Positions 1 through 8,075 of a DNA stretch of 64,000 bases are shown here, piece after piece. Position numbers and translations under genes: made by a program. Within the stretch, counting starts at the first letter, position 1; every line of letters begins with the position of its first letter. The notes beneath the pieces were generated by a model. The model did not search any database. It had not been told where the DNA came from and was given only the letters and a program-made list of their open reading frames with translations. The stretch is from CAZHNW01 sp942491575 (lineage in GTDB: Bacteria > Spirochaetota > UBA4802 > UBA5550): contig CALOBT010000031.1 of assembly GCA_942491575.1 (NCBI GenBank), forward strand, positions 1,054,001-1,118,000, in the 5' to 3' direction.

Positions 1-705
1 CTGGTTCTAAAAGACCTGTCAATTGACATATCCGATGGGGAAATATTTGTAATCATTGGCATGTCCGGAACAGGGAAGACGGTAACCCTCAAGCATATTT
101 CAGGGTTGATTGATCCTGATTATGGTTCTGTGTTGATCGAAGGGATTAAAATGAATGGTGCATCCCCCCGGGTTAAAGAGAGGTTGCGTAAAAAAATGGG
201 AGTAGTTTTTCAGTCCGGGGCACTGATAAACTGGTTGACGGTTGGTCAGAATGTTTCTCTTCCCCTTGTGGAACAGAGTGATATGGATGAAGATGAAATA
301 TTGGAGGCGGTAATGGAGAAACTTAAACTCCTGCGTATGGACGATGCCTATGATAAAATGCCCTCGGAAATAAGCGGGGGAATGAAGAAAAGAGCCTGTC
401 TTGCCAGGGTACTGGTTAGAAATCCTGAAATCATTCTTTACGATGAACCGACATCCGGCCTCGATCCTGTTATGGCAACTGTTATCAATGACCTGATAAA
501 AAAAACAAACGAGGAGTTTAAGGTAACTTCCGTGGTCGTAACCCACGACATGGAAAGCGCCTTTTTTCTTGCTGACAGAATAGCAATGCTGTACAATGGA
601 GAGATAGTTCAATGTGATACGCCTGATAATATCAGGAACAGCACTAATCCTGTGGTGCAGCAGTTTATTAAGGGGGGTATCACGGGACCTATTGATGTTG
701 AATGA
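1..705 (+). CDS. mlaF: Mla-type ABC transporter ATP-binding protein (5' partial)
   Basis: ATPase of a phospholipid/organic-solvent (Mla) ABC importer-type system that moves lipids between outer and inner membranes. The frame is open from base 1, so the N-terminus lies outside the window. Visible motifs are Walker A GMSGTGKT, the ABC signature SGGMKKR, Walker B IILYDEPTSGLDP and the H-loop THD. The SGGMKKR signature (rather than SGGQ) is typical of the MlaF/Mkl subfamily. The MCE-domain gene downstream supports the Mla assignment; the permease MlaE is expected just upstream. The chain ends with GITGPIDVE, like other MlaF proteins. Confidence in family is high; the lipid substrate is inferred. 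Confidence 0.9.
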   Translation: MVLKDLSIDISDGEIFVIIGMSGTGKTVTLKHISGLIDPDYGSVLIEGIKMNGASPRVKERLRKKMGVVFQSGALINWLTVGQNVSLPLVEQSDMDEDEILEAVMEKLKLLRMDDAYDKMPSEISGGMKKRACLARVLVRNPEIILYDEPTSGLDPVMATVINDLIKKTNEEFKVTSVVVTHDMESAFFLADRIAMLYNGEIVQCDTPDNIRNSTNPVVQQFIKGGITGPIDVE

Positions 706-772
706 AATATTGTTATCTGGCGGGCATATTAACGAAACTGACCGGAGATTGTTTTATGATAGCTATGAAGGG

Positions 773-790
773 ATTCTATTTTCATAGAAT
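773..790 (+). other. Small hairpin between mlaF and mlaD
   Basis: Perfect 7-bp inverted repeat (ATTCTAT, 4-base loop, ATAGAAT) in the 115-base gap between mlaF and mlaD. No T-run follows, so it is not a clear terminator. It may tune relative expression or mRNA stability of the two operon genes, which is inference. Confidence 0.3.
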
Positions 791-820
791 ATTAAAAGAT
801 ATGTGACAGGGGATCTGAAA

Positions 821-1483
821 ATGGAAAGTAGACTTCGGGTTGAATTGCTGGTGGGCTTTATCTTTTTCTGTGCTATAGGTATTCTCGGATATTATACTAT
901 TATTATGAGTCATGAGATAATAAAGGCAGATGATACCTATATGATTACCGTTCATTTTCATGATACCGGTGGGCTTTCCGTAAAGGACAGGGTTTACGTA
1001 AATGGCGTCATGAGCGGGGAAGTTGCCAATGTGACCCTGAGAGAGGGATTTGTAGAAACAAAACTCGAGTTATTCAACGTCTTTCAGCTGCGTGATAACT
1101 ATCGGCTGATAATAAAGAGTGATGCGGTGATGGGTGGGAAGCAGGTAAATATTTTCCCCGGAACTCCCGTCGACAGGGACGGAAAACAGCGTGTCGCTAT
1201 TGACCGGAACAGTATCCTGAAGGGAACGCTGGAAGATCCCTTTTCCAGCTTCACCAGTCTCATTGAAGAGAACAGGGCCAATATCTATGCTTCTATAAAA
1301 AACATCAGGGAATTCACTGAAAAAATTAATCACGGCAAGGGGACAATGGCGAGACTCCTGAATGATGATAAACTGGCAAACCAGACGGATACGATTCTGA
1401 AAGAATTGCGGGAAACCCTTGAGGATGCCCGCGAACAGGCTCCTGTTACCAGTTTTATCAGGGCGGCCCTGACGGCCTTTTAA
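821..1483 (+). CDS. mlaD: MlaD/MCE-domain lipid-binding protein
   Basis: Periplasmic, membrane-anchored MCE protein that handles lipid for the Mla ABC transporter. One N-terminal transmembrane helix (about residues 7-28, VGFIFFCAIGILGYY) is followed by a single MCE domain (about 35-120) containing the family-typical stretch GGLSVKDRVYVNGVMSG. A helical tail (about 145-220) follows. The length of about 220 residues fits a one-domain MlaD. An in-frame GTG lies at 803, but the ATG at 821 has an AGGGG ribosome-binding site at good distance and gives the usual short cytoplasmic start. It lies 115 bases after mlaF on the same strand. Confidence 0.85.
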   Translation: MESRLRVELLVGFIFFCAIGILGYYTIIMSHEIIKADDTYMITVHFHDTGGLSVKDRVYVNGVMSGEVANVTLREGFVETKLELFNVFQLRDNYRLIIKSDAVMGGKQVNIFPGTPVDRDGKQRVAIDRNSILKGTLEDPFSSFTSLIEENRANIYASIKNIREFTEKINHGKGTMARLLNDDKLANQTDTILKELRETLEDAREQAPVTSFIRAALTAF

Positions 1484-1488
1484 CGTAA

Positions 1489-2085
1489 TTATCCTTGATG
1501 GCGTTTCATTTTGAAAAGTTCAAGAATGAACTCAATCAGTTGAGGAGTGTCCATTTTTATGGGATCAATGGATTCAAAAAGACCGGCACAAAGAAGAATT
1601 ATCTGAGTGATTCTGCCAATAAATTGAGTATCCTCTAAATTGTTTTCTCCGTCAGATTTCCTGTTGTCAATGATGATATCTTCGAATAAGGAAAGGTGGC
1701 CCCGGACAAATTTCTGTATGAGACCCATAATTTTTTCATCCTCAAAGCCATAGAGAATCATATTGATGAAAATTCGAATATTTTTTTTGTCCAGAAGAAA
1801 CTGTTCGATTCCATAGAGTGTTGAAACAAAGGCTTTGTCATTGCTGTCCAGGTCTTTAATGATACCTATATTGTCTTTTTCAATCTGATTAAAGAAATCT
1901 TCGATGAGTTCCACATAGAGTTCTTCTTTGGTCGGGAAGTAGTGACGCAGTCCCCCCTTTGAAAGGCCTGCCTCTTTGGCAACATCTTCAATGGAAATTT
2001 GTGAATATACTTCCTTTCCGAGAAGCCGTTTTAACGCTTCAATTATATGCTTTTTTTTCTCGCGTATTTTCTCTTCTTTAGCCAT
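1489..2085 (-). CDS. TetR/AcrR family transcriptional regulator
   Basis: DNA-binding repressor of the TetR family, 198 residues. The N-terminal helix-turn-helix is clear (about residues 27-60: ISIEDVAKEAGLSKGGLRHYFPTKEEL), followed by an all-helical ligand and dimerisation domain. It is convergent with mlaD, with only 5 bases between the stop codons. It may control the mla operon or itself; the ligand cannot be read from sequence. A tandem 10-bp repeat 63-82 bases upstream of its start could be part of its own control region. Confidence 0.88.
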   Translation of the reverse strand: MAKEEKIREKKKHIIEALKRLLGKEVYSQISIEDVAKEAGLSKGGLRHYFPTKEELYVELIEDFFNQIEKDNIGIIKDLDSNDKAFVSTLYGIEQFLLDKKNIRIFINMILYGFEDEKIMGLIQKFVRGHLSLFEDIIIDNRKSDGENNLEDTQFIGRITQIILLCAGLFESIDPIKMDTPQLIEFILELFKMKRHQG

Positions 2086-2147
2086 TTTTATACCGATATT
2101 GATTTATTTTTAATAGTCATTCTTCTCAATTAGAAGACAAAGTCAAG

Positions 2148-2167
2148 CATATATACACATATATACA
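2148..2167. repeat. Tandem 10-bp repeat upstream of tetR-family gene
   Basis: Two exact head-to-tail copies of CATATATACA, one helical turn apart, in the AT-rich 615-base gap between the TetR-family gene and carB. The spacing would place two equal half-sites on one DNA face. It is a candidate regulator-binding site; simple AT-rich slippage is the alternative. Confidence 0.35.
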
Positions 2168-2527
2168 TATTATCGGCTCCAATTCGATTTAGAATTCACT
2201 TAAAATACTCTTTGAAAACTGAAAAATACTTTACTTGCCTGAAAAAACATGCTTATTTTATTTATAAGTCTGGTCTCTGAGGCAGAAAGACTTTTGAAAA
2301 CTCAAAGTAGAAAAAAATCTGAGTTTTGATATAATCCAAAAAGGTTGAGGGTTGATTTTTGGATAAAAAGCCTCATGGAATATTGAAAATGATGTAAACC
2401 TCACCCCGGGTCATGCATTCCTGCATTGTTTATGAATTTTTTTCGGCTACTTCCGGAGGGGATTTGAAAAGCACAATGTATTTAAAGCGCCGGGTGACAA
2501 GAGGGGAAAACTGAACAATACTCAAAA

Positions 2528-2547
2528 TTTATAAGTTCCCTTATAAA
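2528..2547. promoter_or_regulatory. Palindrome upstream of carB promoter
   Basis: Inverted repeat with 8-bp arms TTTATAAG and CTTATAAA around TTCC. It ends 24 bases before the predicted carB -35 box, a position suited to an activator or repressor site for pyrimidine or arginine control. No matching regulator can be named. Confidence 0.4.
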
Positions 2548-2571
2548 AATGACAGACTACTGTTATTTTAA

Positions 2572-2600
2572 TTGACAAATCAGGTCACTGAAAATTTTAT
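2572..2600 (+). promoter_or_regulatory. Candidate sigma-70 promoter of carB-pyrR
   Basis: TTGACA, 17-base spacer, TTTTAT (-35 perfect; -10 four of six). It lies about 100 bases before the carB start, leaving an approximately 95-base leader. Confidence 0.5.
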
Positions 2601-2651
2601 TTCCCTGATTGGCTCGTAGTAAGATTTATTCTATTAGTACTTAACAGGGTC

Positions 2652-2693
2652 ATGACAGCAAAACTCCTTTCAGCTTTAAAATCCACGCGATGA
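2652..2693 (+). CDS. Possible leader peptide of carB (13 codons)
   Basis: A short reading frame, ATG to TGA, encodes MTAKLLSALKSTR and ends 7 bases before the carB ATG, inside the predicted leader. An AGGG lies only 2 bases before its ATG, so its initiation signal is poor. It could couple translation into carB or be chance. Low confidence. Confidence 0.15.
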   Translation: MTAKLLSALKSTR

Positions 2694-2700
2694 GGTTACA

Positions 2701-5700
2701 ATGCCCAAAAGAACTGATATCCAAAAAATACTGATAATAGGGTCAGGACCCATTATTATTGGCCAGGCTTGCGAATTCGACTATTCAGGCTCACAGGCCT
2801 GTAAGTCTCTTAAAGAAGAAGGGTATACCGTAGTACTGATAAATTCAAATCCAGCAACAATTATGACAGATCCGGATCTGGCAGATCAAACTTACATTGA
2901 ACCGATAACCGCGGATGTTGTTGAAAAAATTATTTCGATCGAAAAACCCGATGCGATCCTTCCCACCGTGGGGGGGCAAACGGCCCTGAATGTGGCAATG
3001 GAACTGGCTGAAAACGGGGTATATGAGAAATACAATGTTGAGCTCATCGGGGCCAATATCGATTCCATTAAGAAAGCAGAAGACCGAGACCTCTTCAAAC
3101 ATGCCATGATAAATATTGGCCTTGAGGTGCCCAGCTCGGGACTCGCCTCCACTATTGATGAAGCAATCAAGGTTATGGAGGAGATTAAACTTCCAATCAT
3201 TATCCGCCCCGCCTTTACCCTCGGAGGTACCGGCGGCAACATCGTCTATAATAAAGAGGATTTTGTTGATCTGGTGCGAAAGGGACTCGACGAATCTCCC
3301 ATTAAACAGGTTCTCCTTGAGGAATCTGTCCTTGGGTGGAAGGAATTCGAGCTGGAGGTAATGCGGGACACCAATGATAACGTTGTCATTATATGTTCTA
3401 TTGAAAACCTTGATCCAATGGGGATACACACGGGTGATTCAATTACAGTGGCACCGCAGCAGACTCTAACCGACAGGGAATACCAGAATCTTAGAAATAT
3501 ATCCATAGATATTATACGTGAAATAGGTGTTGATACCGGTGGGTCAAATATTCAGTTTGCCGTAAATCCTGAAGACGGCCGGGTAATGATTATTGAAATG
3601 AATCCCCGCGTAAGCCGCAGCTCGGCACTTGCCTCCAAGGCAACAGGTTTTCCCATCGCGAAGATTGCGGCAAAACTGGCCATAGGCCTTACCCTGGATG
3701 AGATTCCCAACGATATTACCAGGGAAACCCCCGCATCCTTCGAACCGACCATCGACTATGTTGTGGTGAAGACTCCCCGCTGGGCCTTTGAAAAGTTTGA
3801 AGGTGCCGATACCACACTGGGGACCCAGATGAAATCTGTCGGGGAGGCGATGGCTATCGGCAGAACTTTTAAGGAATCATTCCAGAAGGCCCTTCGTTCC
3901 CTTGAAATCGACCGCTATGGCTTCGGATCAGACGGTAACCTGAAGATTGACGAAACACTGGAAGGCCTGTCAGAACGTCACAGTACAGCAATTATCGAGT
4001 CTGAACTGATGAATACCCGGGAAGATCGAATCTTTTACCTGAAGGCGGCTTTCAGGCTCGGATGGTCCCTTGAAAGAATTCACAATCTTACAAAAATTGA
4101 TCCATGGTTTTTAAATCAGCTCTATGAAATATTTGAAGCTGAAGTCGAGTTTGAAAAGGAAGTAAATGCCAATGGCCTGACTCCTGAAAGCGTTCTCAAA
4201 ATGAAGGAACTCGGTTTTTCCGACCGGCAGCTGGGATTTATCTCTGAAAGGGATGAATTTATGAAGCTCCACCAGATGGGACCTGCCTTCCAGCGGAAAT
4301 ATGCCATTAAGGTGAAAGAGAAAGAAAACAATATACGAAAGTACAGGAAGGAACATGGTATTGTTCCGGGATACCGCCTGGTTGATACCTGCGGCGGTGA
4401 ATTCGAGGCCTATACCCCCTATTATTATTCAGCCTATGATATGGAAGACGAGGCCAGTAAATCTGAAAAAAGAAAAGTAATGATACTGGGGGGAGGCCCC
4501 AACAGGATTGGTCAGGGAATCGAATTCGACTACTGCTGCTGTCACGCCTCGTTTGCCCTCAGGGAAGAAGACATCGAATCAATCATGGTCAATTCAAATC
4601 CGGAAACGGTATCGACTGACTATGATACATCAGACCGACTCTACTTCGAACCCCTGACCCTCGAAGATATACTTCATATCTATGAGAGGGAACAGCCGGA
4701 GGGAGTTATCGTTCAGTTCGGGGGACAGACCCCGCTGCGCCTGGCAAAAATGCTCGAAGAAAATAACGTTAAAATTATCGGAACCTCTCCTGATTCGATA
4801 GACCGTGCAGAAGACCGGGAAAGATTTGCAGAAGTTGTCAGGAAGCTTGACCTCTTTCAGCCTGATAACGGAATTGCCTACACTCAGGAAGATGCCGTAA
4901 AAATTGCCGCTGACATCGGTTATCCCGTTCTGGTTCGCCCCTCATATGTTCTCGGGGGCAGGGCAATGGCAATAATTTATGATGAAAAAAGTCTCTTAAA
5001 TTATATTAAGACCGCTGTTGATCTTTCTCCTGAACATCCGATTCTTGTGGATGATTTCCTCGAGGACGCTGTGGAAATTGATGTTGATGCAATCGGTGAC
5101 GGAGAGCGGGTCTACATTGGGGCCATTATGGAACACGTCGAAGAGGCGGGTGTTCACTCCGGTGATTCAGCCTGTATCATTCCTCCTATGTCAATTTCCG
5201 AAGATATGATGGAAACAATTTCCAAAACTACGGAAGCACTGGCAATGGAACTCGAGGTAAGGGGACTTCTGAATATCCAGTATGCGATAAAGGACAACAG
5301 GCTCTATGTAATTGAGGTTAATCCAAGGGCGTCAAGGACAGTGCCATTTGTTTCAAAAACAACTGGTGTTCCCCTAGCAAAAATAGCCGTGAAGATAATG
5401 CTCGGCCGTAAACTTGCTGATTTTGGACTTACCAAAATGAAAAAATTCCCCTTTATCAGTGTAAAGGAAGCAGTTCTTCCCTTTAATAAGTTTCCTGGGG
5501 TTGACACTCTTCTTTCGCCTGAAATGAAATCTACCGGTGAAGTAATGGGTATCTCAAATACCTTCGGTGAGTCATTTTATAAAGCAGAACTGGCCGCAGG
5601 AGACAGGCTTCCGGTTGAAGGTTGTGTCTTCCTTAGTATAAACCGCAGGTCAAAGGAAGAGCTGCTTGATGAGGTGCGTCGTCTTCATGAACAGGGATTT

Positions 5701-6024
5701 CGCCTGGTGGGAACTGATGGAACAGCCCGATTCTATACCGAGAAGGGTATTCCATGTGAGCGGGTCAAAAAGGTAAGTGAAGGACGACCCAATATCGTTG
5801 ACATGATAAAGAACGAAGAAATTGATTTTATCATTAATACCCCGGCCGGTAAAATGTCAAAAAATGATGCTTTTACTATCAGGCAGGCGGCAGTTCGGTA
5901 TCATATACCTATTGTGACGACTATTCCTGCTGCTAAGGCGGCAATGGGTGGTATCCTTGATGTGAAAAAAAGTAACCTTCTCTCTGTAAAATCTATCCAG
6001 GAGTACCACAAAGAGGTGATATAA
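2701..6024 (+). CDS. carB: Carbamoyl-phosphate synthase large subunit
   Basis: Makes carbamoyl phosphate from ammonia (delivered by CarA), bicarbonate and two ATP, feeding pyrimidine and arginine synthesis. At 1107 residues it is slightly longer than the usual ~1070. The two homologous synthetase halves are visible: each begins with a nucleotide-binding core (IIIGSGPIIIGQACEFDYSG near residue 12, and GGGPNRIGQGIEFDYCCCH near 600) and has an ATP-grasp domain (PAFTLGGTGG and PSYVLGGRAM regions). The C-terminal allosteric MGS-like domain starts near residue 960. A GAGG lies 7 bases before the ATG. No carA is in the window; pyrR follows immediately. Confidence 0.97.
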   Translation: MPKRTDIQKILIIGSGPIIIGQACEFDYSGSQACKSLKEEGYTVVLINSNPATIMTDPDLADQTYIEPITADVVEKIISIEKPDAILPTVGGQTALNVAMELAENGVYEKYNVELIGANIDSIKKAEDRDLFKHAMINIGLEVPSSGLASTIDEAIKVMEEIKLPIIIRPAFTLGGTGGNIVYNKEDFVDLVRKGLDESPIKQVLLEESVLGWKEFELEVMRDTNDNVVIICSIENLDPMGIHTGDSITVAPQQTLTDREYQNLRNISIDIIREIGVDTGGSNIQFAVNPEDGRVMIIEMNPRVSRSSALASKATGFPIAKIAAKLAIGLTLDEIPNDITRETPASFEPTIDYVVVKTPRWAFEKFEGADTTLGTQMKSVGEAMAIGRTFKESFQKALRSLEIDRYGFGSDGNLKIDETLEGLSERHSTAIIESELMNTREDRIFYLKAAFRLGWSLERIHNLTKIDPWFLNQLYEIFEAEVEFEKEVNANGLTPESVLKMKELGFSDRQLGFISERDEFMKLHQMGPAFQRKYAIKVKEKENNIRKYRKEHGIVPGYRLVDTCGGEFEAYTPYYYSAYDMEDEASKSEKRKVMILGGGPNRIGQGIEFDYCCCHASFALREEDIESIMVNSNPETVSTDYDTSDRLYFEPLTLEDILHIYEREQPEGVIVQFGGQTPLRLAKMLEENNVKIIGTSPDSIDRAEDRERFAEVVRKLDLFQPDNGIAYTQEDAVKIAADIGYPVLVRPSYVLGGRAMAIIYDEKSLLNYIKTAVDLSPEHPILVDDFLEDAVEIDVDAIGDGERVYIGAIMEHVEEAGVHSGDSACIIPPMSISEDMMETISKTTEALAMELEVRGLLNIQYAIKDNRLYVIEVNPRASRTVPFVSKTTGVPLAKIAVKIMLGRKLADFGLTKMKKFPFISVKEAVLPFNKFPGVDTLLSPEMKSTGEVMGISNTFGESFYKAELAAGDRLPVEGCVFLSINRRSKEELLDEVRRLHEQGFRLVGTDGTARFYTEKGIPCERVKKVSEGRPNIVDMIKNEEIDFIINTPAGKMSKNDAFTIRQAAVRYHIPIVTTIPAAKAAMGGILDVKKSNLLSVKSIQEYHKEVI

Positions 6025-6567
6025 ATGGCAGAAAAAGAATTACTTTCGAGTCAGGATATTAACCGAATCATTACTGAGCTGTCTGAGAAAATATATCATG
6101 ATATTGGAGATATAGATCATTTCGCTGTTGTCGGTATTCAATCAAGTGGTGTTGAAGTTGCTTCAAGGATTAAAAAAAATATTGAAACATTGTCCGGGAA
6201 AAAGGTAAGACAGGGAATTCTTGATATTACCTTTTATCGTGATGATCTTGCGACAAGGGGGATACTCCCGGTAATCAAGGAAACCAGAATTGATTTTAAC
6301 ATTACCCAAATGACAATTCTTCTTGTCGATGATGTTATCTTTACCGGGCGCACCACAAAGGCCGCACTGGAAACATTGATGAGTTTCGGCAGACCAAGTT
6401 CCATTAAATTATTTTGCCTGGTTGACAGGGGAAACAGGGAGCTTCCTATTCAGCCGGATTATTGCGGTTACAGCATTCAAACCACATTTGATGATAAAAT
6501 AAATGTTAACCTGAATGGAGAAGATAATATGGAAGATTCTGTAATAATGGTCGAGGGTGGCAAGTGA
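6025..6567 (+). CDS. pyrR: PyrR: bifunctional pyrimidine operon regulator/uracil phosphoribosyltransferase
   Basis: PRTase-fold protein of 180 residues. In Bacillus-type bacteria PyrR binds pyr mRNA in response to UMP and also makes UMP from uracil and PRPP. The PRPP-binding motif is LLVDDVIFTGRTTKAA (about residues 95-110), and the flexible-loop region DITFYRDDLATRG is present. The ATG immediately follows the carB stop codon, so the two are translationally coupled. Whether it regulates here is uncertain: I found no clear PyrR anti-antiterminator upstream of carB. Confidence 0.93.
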   Translation: MAEKELLSSQDINRIITELSEKIYHDIGDIDHFAVVGIQSSGVEVASRIKKNIETLSGKKVRQGILDITFYRDDLATRGILPVIKETRIDFNITQMTILLVDDVIFTGRTTKAALETLMSFGRPSSIKLFCLVDRGNRELPIQPDYCGYSIQTTFDDKINVNLNGEDNMEDSVIMVEGGK

Positions 6568-6620
6568 AAATAAATTGCTTCAGAAATGTTTGAAAATTTT
6601 AATTTTTATTGATAATAAAA

Positions 6621-6656
6621 ATTAAAAAAGAGACAGGTAACTGTCTCTTTTTTAAT
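6621..6656. terminator. Bidirectional intrinsic terminator after pyrR
   Basis: Perfect 16-bp stem (core AGAGACAG / CTGTCTCT) with a GTAA loop, flanked by A6 on the left arm and T6 on the right. It works as a terminator in both directions, separating carB-pyrR from the convergent gene ending at 6674. Confidence 0.9.
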
Positions 6657-6673
6657 TTAAGGTCATTGATCGT

Positions 6674-7849
6674 TTACATTGACGAGATTACACCTTCGAG
6701 TAGCTCTTCCAGTTTTTTCCCGTTCCCAATATTGCGGTGTGATCCTTCCATGGGATAGCGGGTGGCTTCAGTCATCATTTCGACAAGGTTTTTAATTTTA
6801 CTGTAATATTCAATTTCCTTTTTCGTGGATTTAACAGCCTTGTCTTCAATTTCATTGTTGAGATGGCTGCTGTCGGTCATGTCATAATTAAGTGCAGCTA
6901 TCTGGCGTACGTCTGAACAGGCTATTGAAATATGTGCCAGCAGGTCTGAATAAATATGAATTGTCGGATTTCCAGGTTCAACTTTGTTGATGAGATCTTC
7001 TATCTCGAGGTATTTCATGAATTTCAATGATATCAGTACTGTCAAAACAGTTATTGTCTGGAGGTTTTGTTCAAAGACATGATGTTTGTCAACAACCAGT
7101 TTTTCTATCGACAGCGAGTCGTCATGGAGTCGCTGTGTAAAGGAATTTACCTGTTCCGCAAACTCAAGTTGCGAGTTTGAACTTTTGTTTACTTCTACGG
7201 CAATATTCCATCCATGGTTTGCGTCTTCCTTGAGGCTGTTAAGCTCTTCCCTTTTTCCATCAGCGACAAGATTTGCTACAGATTTAAATTTATTAACCAG
7301 TTCCAGCCCTCTTTCAAGATTTGAAGAAGAACCCTGTATCGCTTTTTCCGCGTCTTCAAAGGCCATATCGGTCAATTTTTTAAGTTTTTGTATGGCTTCC
7401 TGCTGCAACTTTTTTTTGTAAAGTAACAGGTTGTCCATGTAGATTATAATATTATCTTTTTCAATTATGTCCTGAATGTTTACGGAAGCTTTATCGATTG
7501 TATCCTCAAGAGCTGCGATCTTGTCAAGCATTGCTGTAGCCTGCTCATCGGACAGTCCGCCTGCGTTTTTAAGTTCTTCGATAAGCTTTTTCTGCTTTTC
7601 GGTATTTGCCTTTAGCACTTTGCAAGTATTGAAAACGATAGTATCCTGATTCCTGAGTAGAGAATTTGAATTTGCAACAGAAGTAAGGTCTTTGGTCAGG
7701 ACATCTCCAATTTCAAGAGATAAATTAATATACTTAATTGCTTCTTCTGAATGTCCCTTTCTGAGCCTGGATGATTCATTGACCTTTTTCGCGATTAATC
7801 CGAATTCTTCTGCTACATCGTGCAGGTTGGAAATGATTTGTTTATCCAT
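6674..7849 (-). CDS. Coiled-coil protein of unknown function, divergent from mcp
   Basis: A 391-residue, highly charged, almost entirely helical soluble protein with no signal peptide or membrane helix. Heptad-like coiled-coil stretches cover about residues 70-240. A less charged segment near 265-285 (LQTITVLTVLISLKF) could be a buried helix. I do not recognise a family. It lacks the chemoreceptor signalling hairpin, although its overall look recalls soluble receptor-like proteins. It is divergent from the chemotaxis cluster, 226 bases from the mcp start, and has its own promoter at 7878-7906 and an AGGAG ribosome-binding site. A role in chemotaxis or cell organisation is context-based inference only. 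Confidence 0.75.
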   Translation of the reverse strand: MDKQIISNLHDVAEEFGLIAKKVNESSRLRKGHSEEAIKYINLSLEIGDVLTKDLTSVANSNSLLRNQDTIVFNTCKVLKANTEKQKKLIEELKNAGGLSDEQATAMLDKIAALEDTIDKASVNIQDIIEKDNIIIYMDNLLLYKKKLQQEAIQKLKKLTDMAFEDAEKAIQGSSSNLERGLELVNKFKSVANLVADGKREELNSLKEDANHGWNIAVEVNKSSNSQLEFAEQVNSFTQRLHDDSLSIEKLVVDKHHVFEQNLQTITVLTVLISLKFMKYLEIEDLINKVEPGNPTIHIYSDLLAHISIACSDVRQIAALNYDMTDSSHLNNEIEDKAVKSTKKEIEYYSKIKNLVEMMTEATRYPMEGSHRNIGNGKKLEELLEGVISSM

Positions 7850-7877
7850 CTCGTTTCTCCTGTTTTATATCTTTTTG

Positions 7878-7906
7878 ATTCTATGTTGAAACCGGTCAAA
7901 TGTCAA
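7878..7906 (-). promoter_or_regulatory. Promoter of the coiled-coil gene
   Basis: On the minus strand: TTGACA, 17-base spacer, TAGAAT (11 of 12 consensus positions). It lies about 30 bases before the start codon at 7849. Confidence 0.7.
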
Positions 7907-7975
7907 ATTTTTTTTCGAAGATTCGGTGTAGTGATTTAAACTGAATTAAAGGGCTTTTTCCAATTTTTTTATTTC

Positions 7976-8004
7976 TTGATCAGGAATTAAAATAGTGATA
8001 TAGT
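7976..8004 (+). promoter_or_regulatory. Extended -10 promoter of mcp
   Basis: TTGATC, 17-base spacer, TATAGT, with a TG one base upstream of the -10 box (extended -10). It lies about 70 bases before the mcp start. No sigma-28 type sequence was seen here. Confidence 0.55.
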
Positions 8005-8075
8005 AACGGATGTATGATGTAGACGGCAAAATGAAGGAAGTTAATCGAAATATGATCAATGTAAGGAGTAAGTGA

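Noticed and set aside
2400..2520. Riboswitch upstream of carB
   Set aside because: The GC-richer patch does not match any riboswitch consensus I can recognise; only short hairpins were found.
2845..3429. Long antisense frame inside carB
   Set aside because: Carried by the codon pattern of a highly conserved gene on the other strand; no start signal or domain.
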